Positions 16,801-21,586 of a stretch of DNA of 21,586 bases are shown piece by piece. The DNA comes from JAFGHJ01 sp964523975. GTDB lineage: Bacteria; Hydrothermota; UBA3072. Every line of letters begins with the position of its first letter. Positions within the stretch are counted from its first letter, which is position 1. Below the pieces are notes generated by a model that saw only the letters and a program-made list of their open reading frames with translations, searched no databases and had not been told where the DNA came from. A program made the translations under genes and the position numbers. The stretch spans positions 1-21,586 of the forward strand of contig CAZGBM010000033.1 in the NCBI GenBank assembly GCA_964523975.1, written 5' to 3'.

Positions 16801-17081
16801 CTGCTTTCAATTACTGGGTAAGGCAAACTTTGAACCGCCGCCTGAAAGACGAATTCGGTATAGACGTTCTGGAAATGCAGGGGGGCAGCGGACACTATGA
16901 ATTTGTTGTGGGGAAATACGTAACGGATAAACTTTTCGTAAAAGCGAGAACTGACATTCAATCTTACGGAATATCGGAAGTACAGGCCGAATATAAGCTG
17001 AAGAAATGGGGGTATATAACGGCAGAAAAGGATTTCCTCGGCAAAACCAGATTCCTTTTTAATCTTGAGTGGCGGTATTAG
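13896..17081 (+). CDS. tamB: TamB-like translocation/assembly module protein (DUF490/AsmA-like)
   Basis: This 1061-residue envelope protein starts with an N-terminal anchor (about 5-25, leucine/phenylalanine-rich) and continues as a long run of short beta strands with alternating polar and hydrophobic residues. Family features at the C-terminus include GNVWIRNNMANVELTGKVGV, LSGNLEVRQGTFYYLYKNFE, VTEGKFNFNESPEINPNIDV, LSKAEIMTLLSLN and the final VGKYVTDKLFVKARTD block of the TamB domain. TamB proteins are thought to bridge inner and outer membrane as a hydrophobic groove for lipid or for outer-membrane protein assembly, so a diderm envelope is implied. The usual 1200-1500 residues make this one somewhat short. 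It overlaps the Roadblock-like gene by 4 nt (ATGA). No TamA/BamA gene follows. Its place at the end of a chemosensory operon is unusual. Confidence 0.88.
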   Translation: MKRKLIFIVSLLLLLFLLSFLSDFVAVRIQNFLERRVLSMLPEGSYIKEIKLEGLTGVSADSIYIKDIGLIPKLEVSYSPFGILRRRVKKVSIYSPYFSIGEQKKGRGGGVVVGLFYIEEIEISDAYIPWKDHEFRINGNGRIFSTGRGEVVFDIRKLWGKIDGIAFDVAEIHLSISDRISSLDIQNLRVGDSEFKIRSDIDGIIKGTGRVYMSDLGQIFNIEGEGFLDVNFAYDSIITFEGKSKVTCLKGFYLPEFTFAGEKDSVNLECKTISGFVNFGKGIYGQIKLVDFNAGEISKEYPDSKLTGLIDFSYMGKDTLMVVSRLGGEVFEHPLVDFNLKMTEIGEDIFVDSCEGKFNGGDFFFRGKYGEKIDGDLRIKSLDVSPIAEFFGIKTSAILNMELSIHDKIYGAFSLVDLTYGGMNFESVEGNMNLTQDKGRFPGIITFVSRGISFKDRKVFELGETNLNIGSKKLNVKGLFKSQEKKVRYDFALNADTVEVKDMKFEYAGGWLSLINSFSFTYKHAFRLQNIRFIGNRGEDFQISDISLSAMGIKGDINLTGFRPEILSEFGIISHPFSGSVSGRVTISGMPKAPLFYFKGGGKIKAGEENIGDSLKFDIGFEGNSLSLKSLSIIENEKLSNFEGIINPGKRFIDLNMELREVGKWVFYPLMRYLTANSAKVSGDLKVRGSFEKPSVYGKVELSEVDLLVKNSGITISGLKAGASFDGESGELESLSASLGEGNLEAKGQFGLSAKGFDIRLKLKDTPVNWQYVNSIINGNLQVKKDRENIRIEGDVELNRATITMEFKQGGEKGRRPSNLFLDLNFDASQGNVWIRNNMANVELTGKVGVSYEGGPLLLSGNLEVRQGTFYYLYKNFEVTEGKFNFNESPEINPNIDVKAITLISSRLAENHEQDTVFLAVSGTMKSPEFDLYSKSSLSKAEIMTLLSLNLGWEDLTSVKSIEQSVTETAFNYWVRQTLNRRLKDEFGIDVLEMQGGSGHYEFVVGKYVTDKLFVKARTDIQSYGISEVQAEYKLKKWGYITAEKDFLGKTRFLFNLEWRY

Positions 17082-17089
17082 TTTAAAAA

Positions 17090-17255
17090 AAATCAAATAT
17101 TAAAAAGCAAAAAGCAAAATGACAAATAAAAATGTGAAAACTAAAAAGGATAACACGCAGCTTTATGAGATCTCAAAGGATTTTTTTCTCTTTTTAAATT
17201 TATTTTTGAATTTTGATTTGTAATTTTACATTTTGATATTTGATTTTTGAATTTT
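17090..17255. repeat. AT-rich inverted-repeat element, family C, copy 2
   Basis: The left arm (17090-17140) contains AATCAAATATTAAAAAGCAA and AAAATGACAAATAAAAATG. The right arm (17190-17255) contains GTAATTTTACATTTTGATAT, identical to the same 20 bases of copy 1. The core (about 17141-17189), with AACACGCAGCTTTATGAGAT, differs from copy 1. It lies directly after the operon's last stop codon. No ordinary GC-rich terminator is visible there, so the inverted repeat could end transcription (speculation). Confidence 0.7.
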
Positions 17256-17262
17256 ATTGGCA

Positions 17263-17290
17263 TTGACAAATACATTTTTTTTGATACAAA
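17263..17290 (+). promoter_or_regulatory. Promoter of the tRNA-Arg gene
   Basis: A perfect TTGACA at 17263-17268 is followed after 16 bp by TACAAA at 17285-17290, preceded by TGA (extended -10, TGn). Transcription would start about 17297, three bases before the tRNA. The -35 box begins within 10 bp of the family C right arm. Confidence 0.55.
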
Positions 17291-17299
17291 TATATAAAT

Positions 17300-17372
17300 G
17301 CCCCTGTAGCTCAGTGGATAGAGCGCCGGTTTCCTAAACCGGAAGTCGTAAGTTCGAGTCTTACCAGGGGTA
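17300..17372 (+). tRNA. tRNA-Arg (anticodon CCU)
   Basis: The cloverleaf can be drawn in full over 73 nt. The acceptor stem pairs GCCCCTG with CAGGGGT (G1 with U72 as a wobble pair). The D stem is GCTC/GAGC, the anticodon stem CCGGT/ACCGG encloses loop TTCCTAA (anticodon CCT, reading AGG), and the T stem GTAAG/CTTAC encloses loop TTCGAGT. The discriminator is A at 17372. CCA is not encoded and must be added. It stands alone between two repeat regions. Confidence 0.95.
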
Positions 17373-17383
17373 TGTAATAATAA

Positions 17384-17449
17384 GTTGAATTGTTGAAGGG
17401 TTGAATGGTTGATTGATGTTGAATTGTTGAAAGGTTGAAGAGTTGATTG
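17384..17449. repeat. GTTGAAT/GTTGAAG tandem word repeat (family F)
   Basis: About seven degenerate copies of a word of 7-9 bases (GTTGAATT, GTTGAAGG, GTTGAATG, GTTGATTG and so on) follow the tRNA, all in the same orientation. There is no hairpin potential because the repeat is direct. It makes up half of the spacer between the tRNA and the next gene. Confidence 0.6.
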
Positions 17450-17488
17450 CTAAGAGGAATTAACGGCGAATGGTGGTAATAATCAGGT

Positions 17489-17494
17489 TATAAT
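17489..17494 (+). promoter_or_regulatory. Possible -10 box for the downstream three-gene unit
   Basis: A perfect TATAAT stands 22 bases before the start codon of the YfgM-like gene, but no convincing -35 box lies 15-19 bp upstream. A GGGG ribosome binding site follows at about 17507. In such AT-rich DNA a lone -10 match is weak evidence. Confidence 0.25.
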
Positions 17495-17515
17495 AATATA
17501 TTTAAAGGGGGGCTG

Positions 17516-18193
17516 ATGGCGAAACACAGTAAAAAAGATTTGAAACACGATGAGTTTAAAGAAACCATCGAAAATATAATAATTTTTTATGAGCATCACA
17601 AAAAGAACGTCGTATGGATAGCTATAGGAATATTGGCTTTGTTGATACTTTTCTTTGCTTACAGAAATAACAAAATAACAAGATTCGAAAAATCGAAAGA
17701 GACATATAATATAGGTGTAATTTTATACAATAATGGTAATTTCGAGCAGGCGCAAGAAAAATTTAAAATGGTGGTGGATAATTACTGGGGTACCATTTTT
17801 GCGAACCGCTCGACATATATGCTTGCCGGCATAAGCTATAAGCAGGGTAATTTGGATGAAGCTCTCGAAAAATTCCAGTCTTTCGTTAACGGAAAATACG
17901 ATGAATTTTTTACTCCCAGCGCATACGAAGGGATAGGCCAATGCTACGATCAGAAGGGTAACTTGGAAAAGGCTATAGAAAATTATGAGATTGCCGCAAG
18001 TAAGTTCAAGGACAATATCGGTAAAGCAAACTGTTTGATGAGTCTTGCTCGACTGTATCTTGCTATGCAAAGAATCGATGAGGCGGAAAAGATTCTTCAG
18101 GAAATTCTAGATATATCCGAAGATTTAGAGATTCGGAGAGAAGCGAAACAAAAATTAAAATTGATGCAGGTCCAAAAAGAATTTGATGAATGA
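17516..18193 (+). CDS. YfgM-like single-pass membrane TPR protein
   Basis: This 225-residue protein has a charged N-terminus (about 1-30), one transmembrane helix at about 31-49 (VVWIAIGILALLILFFAYR) and a C-terminal domain of about five TPRs (for example YNIGVILYNNGNFEQAQEKF, AYEGIGQCYDQKGNLEKAIE and CLMSLARLYLAMQRIDEAEK). The basic N-terminus suggests an N-in, C-out topology, placing the TPRs outside the cytosol. The arrangement matches YfgM/tetratricopeptide ancillary subunits of the SecYEG translocon, which hold newly exported proteins, but similar layouts occur in other envelope proteins. The ATG has GGGGGG 4 bases upstream. Its end overlaps the next gene by 8 nt, and a rhomboid protease follows, so a membrane-protein quality or export role for the unit is a reasonable guess. 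Confidence 0.75.
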   Translation: MAKHSKKDLKHDEFKETIENIIIFYEHHKKNVVWIAIGILALLILFFAYRNNKITRFEKSKETYNIGVILYNNGNFEQAQEKFKMVVDNYWGTIFANRSTYMLAGISYKQGNLDEALEKFQSFVNGKYDEFFTPSAYEGIGQCYDQKGNLEKAIENYEIAASKFKDNIGKANCLMSLARLYLAMQRIDEAEKILQEILDISEDLEIRREAKQKLKLMQVQKEFDE

Positions 18194-19280
18194 GACCTTA
18201 ATCAAAGAAATAAGAAAAAATATCAGTGAAAAAAAACTCGATGCAGTTATTGTAACTGATATTTATAAGGTTCTTTACTTGCTTGGCATCAGTTCTTCCT
18301 TCAATATAATCGAAATAGGCTTCTATCTTCTTCTCACCGCAAAAGAGATATTTTTGATAGGAGACCCTTTTTCTTTTTCCTTGGTTAAAATTCCCGACGG
18401 GATTAAAGTAAAAAAAACGGATATAATGAGTGTGCGAGAGGAAGGTTTTTCGCCTGTAGGAGAGCTGAATAGACTTCTCGAAAAATTAAAAATAAAGAAA
18501 ATTGGTTTCTTCGATAATTTAAGATTGTCGAAATGCAGAACGACAAAAATACCGGATCCTTTTGTTGAGATTTTCCTGGTGCCTGATGAGAAAAGAATTT
18601 CAATTCTTAAAGAAAACGCTCTGATTTGCGAAAGGATTTTGCGGGAGTTTCTCCGGGAATTAAAAGATGATTGTGTGGAGATTTCTTTAAGAAATATAAT
18701 CGACGAAAAAATTTATGAGTTTGGTGCGGAAAGAAGAGCTTTCCCGACGAAAGTAATTTTTGGTAAAAATACTTCCAATCCTTTCGCGTTGAGCAACAAC
18801 GGAAGATTAAAAGAAGGCGACCCGATATTCGTCAATTTTGGTATCATACGTTCGGGTGTTGGGATAGAAATCGCAAGAACTTATATCTGGAAAACTCCGG
18901 ATAAATTCTTGGAAAAAACTTACGATGACATAACCGATATCTATGAAAAATTTTTATCTTTTATATCGTATGGTAAAATGGCCAAGGAACTTTATAATTA
19001 CGTTATGGAAATCATAAAAGGTAAAGGGTATGACAAAAACTTTGTTCCGCCTATTAACGCTCCGCTGACACTTTGCAGAAAAGGAATAAATATTTCAAAA
19101 ACAAGTAATTTCCTGATAAAGCCGGGAACGATTCTTAATCCTCAATTGAGCTTTTATTTTCCGGGAAAATTCGGGATAAAGTTCCAGGATGTTTTTTTTC
19201 TTGGCGGGAAAAATTTTAATCTTACCGATTTCTTGAATAAGGGAAAAGTAAATGTTCTTCTTTTTTCCAGTAAGATCTGA
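18186..19280 (+). CDS. M24 (Xaa-Pro peptidase-like) protein, probably catalytically dead
   Basis: From the ATG at 18186 it has 364 residues, the length of PepQ-type Xaa-Pro dipeptidases. The N-terminal creatinase-like domain (about 1-130, AVIVTDIYKVLYLLGISSSF) and the C-terminal pita-bread domain (about 140-345) can be aligned by their landmarks. At every metal-ligand position the residue is wrong: N about 218 in VNFG (usually DFG), E about 229 in EIARTY (usually DxTRT), no histidine near 290 (PPINAPLTL, usually HGxGL), N about 319 in NPQ (usually EPG) and Q about 335 in KFQD (usually RxED). Numbers count from a TTG one codon upstream (18183), an alternative start. A creatinase-like or binding role without metal is possible. 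It overlaps both neighbours, so it is expressed with the YfgM-like protein and the rhomboid. Confidence 0.8.
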   Translation: MNETLIKEIRKNISEKKLDAVIVTDIYKVLYLLGISSSFNIIEIGFYLLLTAKEIFLIGDPFSFSLVKIPDGIKVKKTDIMSVREEGFSPVGELNRLLEKLKIKKIGFFDNLRLSKCRTTKIPDPFVEIFLVPDEKRISILKENALICERILREFLRELKDDCVEISLRNIIDEKIYEFGAERRAFPTKVIFGKNTSNPFALSNNGRLKEGDPIFVNFGIIRSGVGIEIARTYIWKTPDKFLEKTYDDITDIYEKFLSFISYGKMAKELYNYVMEIIKGKGYDKNFVPPINAPLTLCRKGINISKTSNFLIKPGTILNPQLSFYFPGKFGIKFQDVFFLGGKNFNLTDFLNKGKVNVLLFSSKI

Positions 19281-20694
19281 AAGTCAGGTCCGGCGTTTTC
19301 CTATTGTAACTGTTTCTCTAATTGGATTAAACATCCTTGTTTTTCTATTCAGCTATCCTGCTATGAAGAGACAAAACAATATTATAATAGAGAAAGCAGT
19401 AAAACTTCAGGAAATCGAGATAAAAACTTTATCTCCGGAAGACCCTTCCGCGATAATCGAGTACGCAAAAGACCCGGAAACCCTAAGAGAAAAAATCAAA
19501 AATAAGGAAATAGCAATATCCGATAAATTATGGGCGGAATGGAAGAAAGTCTATGATGAACTTCAAGAAGCTATAGATGGGAGCCTATCAAAAAAATATG
19601 GTTTTGTTTCAAATGATATGGATGTTGCTACATTGATGACTTATATATTTGTCCATGCGAATTTTATACATCTTATCGGAAATCTCTGGTTTCTGTGGTT
19701 GGTTGGAGTGAACGTCGAAGATGATTGGGGGAGACCTTTCTTTCTTGGTTTTTATTTTGTATCAGGAATCTTTGCGGCTCTTCTCTTTGCGGTAATGACC
19801 CATTCGGATTTGCCTTTGATTGGAGCTTCCGGAGCGATTGCGGGAGTTATGGGTGCTTTTGCGGTTCAATATTACAAATCCAAGATATACTTTATGTTCG
19901 TATGTCTTATTCCCTTTATTTTTAAAATATTTCCACTTTACGCCTGGTTTTACCTGCCCTTGTGGTTTGTTACTCAATTATTTTATGCCATATATTTGAC
20001 CGGTTATTCAAATGTGGCTTTCTGGGCTCATATAGGAGGTTTTGGTTTTGGTGTTTTCGTTGTGCTTCTTTTAAGGTACAGCGGTCTTGAGCGCAAATAC
20101 TTAAAACCGCTTGTTGAGGAAACCCTGAATCTGATGGACACGGATTTCGGCAAAGCGGTTGAAGCAAGAAGTGCAGGCAATACGGAAGTAGCCGAGAAGC
20201 ACCTCAAGGATATTTTGCAAAAGGATTCCTCCAATATTGACGCATCCGAAGAATTGATAGATATATACATTAAAGCAGGTAAGAAAAAAGAAGCGGCTTC
20301 TCTTGCGAAAGAAACATTTAGAGTACTTAGAATGGTTAAAAAAGACCCTTCGACTATTTTAGACTTTTATGAAAATGTCCTTGAAGAAAGAGGACTCATT
20401 TCTAATATGAGCCCTTATGATTTTTACTTCGTTTCACAGCTATATCAGAAGAAGGAAGAACACAAGGAGGCTGCAAAAGTTCTGGCAATCGCCTACAAGG
20501 AAAACAGGGAAACCAATGATGCTCCCTATATATTGCTTCGTCTGATTAGAGCACTGGCATTGAGTGAGAGTAAAAAATTTCTAAAGGAAGCTCTTCTTGA
20601 ACTGCAAAAGAAATTTCCGGAGATGAAAAGTAGAGCGATTGCGATATTGAGAGAAGTGAAAAACGGACAGAAAACAAGCCCGAATGACGACTAA
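19252..20694 (+). CDS. Rhomboid intramembrane serine protease with C-terminal helical-repeat extension
   Basis: This 480-residue membrane protease has its first membrane helix at about 17-34 (IVTVSLIGLNILVFLF), then an unusually long charged loop at about 38-120. The rhomboid core (about 125-276) follows with all signatures: H135, H140 and N144 in HANFIHLIGN, the catalytic serine S193 in GASGAIAG and the catalytic H260 in WAHIGGFGFG. About 200 residues after the last helix are soluble TPR-like helices (AEKHLKDILQKDSSNIDASE, KKEAASLAKETF), likely for substrate or partner binding. Rhomboids cut transmembrane proteins within or near the membrane, and the catalytic dyad looks intact. The ATG lies 29 nt inside the M24-like gene with GGGAAAAG just upstream. 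It is the last gene of the three-gene unit. Confidence 0.93.
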   Translation: MFFFFPVRSESQVRRFPIVTVSLIGLNILVFLFSYPAMKRQNNIIIEKAVKLQEIEIKTLSPEDPSAIIEYAKDPETLREKIKNKEIAISDKLWAEWKKVYDELQEAIDGSLSKKYGFVSNDMDVATLMTYIFVHANFIHLIGNLWFLWLVGVNVEDDWGRPFFLGFYFVSGIFAALLFAVMTHSDLPLIGASGAIAGVMGAFAVQYYKSKIYFMFVCLIPFIFKIFPLYAWFYLPLWFVTQLFYAIYLTGYSNVAFWAHIGGFGFGVFVVLLLRYSGLERKYLKPLVEETLNLMDTDFGKAVEARSAGNTEVAEKHLKDILQKDSSNIDASEELIDIYIKAGKKKEAASLAKETFRVLRMVKKDPSTILDFYENVLEERGLISNMSPYDFYFVSQLYQKKEEHKEAAKVLAIAYKENRETNDAPYILLRLIRALALSESKKFLKEALLELQKKFPEMKSRAIAILREVKNGQKTSPNDD

Positions 20695-20708
20695 GAGCGG
20701 TAAAGCCG

Positions 20709-20976
20709 CCGAAATGTAAGAATCAAATATCAAAATGGAAAGTCAAAAATCGCTCTCGGCTCACCGCTTACGGCTAACCGCAGAAAAAACAAAAAAATTG
20801 CACATGTAGGACATGTAGTCAATATAGGAATGTAAAAAAAAATAAAAACTACAAGTTCTACATTTTCTACATGTTAAAAAATGGTGTGTGGAGTTGGGTT
20901 TAGCGGAAAGCGGATGGCTGATGGCGGATAGCGTAATAAGTCATTTTGCTTTTTAAATTTTAATATTTTGTTTTAC
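20709..20976. repeat. Nested inverted-repeat element C-D-E/E'-D'-C' (copy 3 of family C)
   Basis: This fills the gene-free stretch 20695-21061. In order: the family C left arm (20709-20750, AATCAAATATCAAAATGG); family D (20751-20782, GGCTCACCGCTTACGGCTAA); and family E (20801-20820, two ACATGTAG words). The centre is A-rich. The inverted series then follows: E' (20848-20875, CTACATTTTCTACATG), D' (about 20901-20933, GCGGATGGCTGATGGCGG, degenerate) and C' (20941-20976, reverse complement AATATTAAAATTTAAAAAGC). No open frame of interest lies here. The short GCGG/CCGC hairpin at 20699-20710 lacks a T run. Confidence 0.65.
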
Positions 20977-21027
20977 GGGGAGACGAAATTAAATGGGATT
21001 TTTTTGCAAGAAAATTGGGAAAATTAG

Positions 21028-21044
21028 CCACCAAGACATAAAGG
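21028..21044. repeat. Second copy of the dispersed CCACCAAGA word (family A)
   Basis: CCACCAAGACATAAAGG shares its first nine bases with 813-821. It stands 18 bases before the start codon of the YfiM-like gene, so it lies in that gene's leader. Confidence 0.4.
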
Positions 21045-21061
21045 ATAGGAGGGTTTAGCCA

Positions 21062-21403
21062 ATGTTCTTAATATTTAGTGTTTTAATAGGATTTTATCCC
21101 GAAGCGAAATTGGATTCGATGATGATTCCGAAGAATGACCCCTGGTTTTCGGAAGATAAATTTCATCACTTTGTACATTCCGCAGCGATTTCCTCATCTA
21201 TATACCTTATTGCAAACAATATGGCTAAGACCGATGATAATAATTCTTTTTACATCTCGTTTTCGATTTCTACGTTGATTGGTGTATCAAAAGAGATAAA
21301 AGACAGTAAAACCGTTGGAGCGACGGCTTCTTCAAAGGACCTCATTTTCGATATAGCCGGTGTTCTATTTGGAATACTACTGGTGTCAATAGGAGGCCCG
21401 TAA
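21062..21403 (+). CDS. Small YfiM/DUF2279-like membrane or periplasmic protein
   Basis: This 113-residue protein has a hydrophobic N-terminus (about 1-11, MFLIFSVLIGF) that could be a short signal or anchor, and a hydrophobic C-terminal helix (DIAGVLFGILLVSIG). Between them are the spaced motifs DKFHHFVHSAAISS (about 33-46), GVSKEIKDS (about 78-86) and SSKDLIFDIAGVLFG (about 93-107). This order (DKxxHF, GxxKExxD, DLxxDxxG) is that of the YfiM/DUF2279 group of small envelope proteins, whose function is not established. AGGAGGG 8-9 bases before the ATG is the best ribosome binding site in the right part of the window and supports the start. It is a single gene between repeat regions. Confidence 0.65.
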   Translation: MFLIFSVLIGFYPEAKLDSMMIPKNDPWFSEDKFHHFVHSAAISSSIYLIANNMAKTDDNNSFYISFSISTLIGVSKEIKDSKTVGATASSKDLIFDIAGVLFGILLVSIGGP

Positions 21404-21468
21404 TCTTCAAGTTGGATATTGATTACCATTTAATTAAATAAACAAGATTTTCTAACTTTGCACAGCGT

Positions 21469-21586
21469 CCGAAATGCAAAAATTAAATATCAAAATGGAA
21501 AAATACAAATCGAAGTTCAAAAATGAATAAAAAAAAAGAAACAACGAATCACACAAATAACACGAATATTAAAAAAAGACTTTGTT
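21469..21586. repeat. Family C arm followed by family B arm, cut by the window edge
   Basis: The family C arm (21469-21520) shares CCGAAATG and AAATATCAAAATGGAAA with the arm at 20709-20750. It is followed by a family B arm (21539-21570, GAATCACACAAATAACACGA). No gene is visible after 21403. The C-then-B order mirrors the B'-then-C' order at 957-1040, so the matching inverted halves may lie just beyond the window. Confidence 0.6.

Noticed and set aside
16473..17096. Leftward open frame of 207 residues opposite the end of the TamB-like gene
   Set aside because: It is antisense to a clear TamB C-terminal domain. It is arginine/phenylalanine-rich, as expected for a shadow frame, and has no recognisable motif.
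17082..17260. Classic intrinsic terminator after the long operon
   Set aside because: There is no GC-rich hairpin followed by a T run. The only structure is the long AT-rich inverted repeat, so I list it as a repeat and not as a terminator.
17300..17450. Integration site or genomic island at tRNA-Arg
   Set aside because: No integrase gene and no second copy of the tRNA 3' end are found in the window.
20696..20712. Small hairpin GCGG/CCGC after the rhomboid gene as a terminator
   Set aside because: The stem is only four or five base pairs and no T tract follows.

Overview
The window looks like part of the chromosome of an AT-rich (low-GC) diderm bacterium. A TamB-type envelope protein implies an outer membrane. 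The chemosensory proteins are closest in style to the CheA/CheC set of Thermotoga and Bacillus. The intergenic spaces carry families of short, degenerate, nested inverted repeats of the kind I associate with genomes of uncultivated lineages such as WOR-3 or Omnitrophota. That placement is an inference from style, not from a marker gene.

Left part (1-2335): two leftward genes. The first is a thiamine-pathway HMP/HMP-P kinase (thiD). The second is a multi-pass membrane protein of the lysylphosphatidylglycerol-synthase transmembrane (flippase-like) family. They are separated and flanked by repeat-rich spacers.

Centre (about 2384-17081): one compact rightward gene string of eleven genes, with gaps of 14 nt or less and several start/stop overlaps, so very probably one operon. 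It encodes an unusual soluble chemoreceptor fused at its C-terminus to an oligopeptide-binding (SBP family 5) domain, then CheW, CheY, CheA and CheC. These are followed by an 879-residue TPR protein, a PATAN (DUF4388)-TPR protein, three consecutive Roadblock/LC7-type proteins (the first with TPRs) and a TamB-like protein. CheR, CheB and CheD are absent, as is any flagellar, pilus or small GTPase gene. The likely logic is a receptor array reading a peptide-like signal in the cytosol and feeding CheA to CheY with CheC as phosphatase. The TPR/PATAN/Roadblock proteins would form an output or polarity module. This is the best candidate for an undescribed system in the window.

Right part (17082-21586): a tRNA-Arg(CCU) behind a repeat and a good promoter. 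Then comes an overlapping trio: a YfgM-like single-pass TPR protein, an M24 (Xaa-Pro peptidase-like) protein that has lost its metal ligands, and a rhomboid protease with a C-terminal helical-repeat extension. A small YfiM/DUF2279-like membrane protein follows. Between and after these lie nested inverted repeats in which different short repeat families sit symmetrically inside one another.
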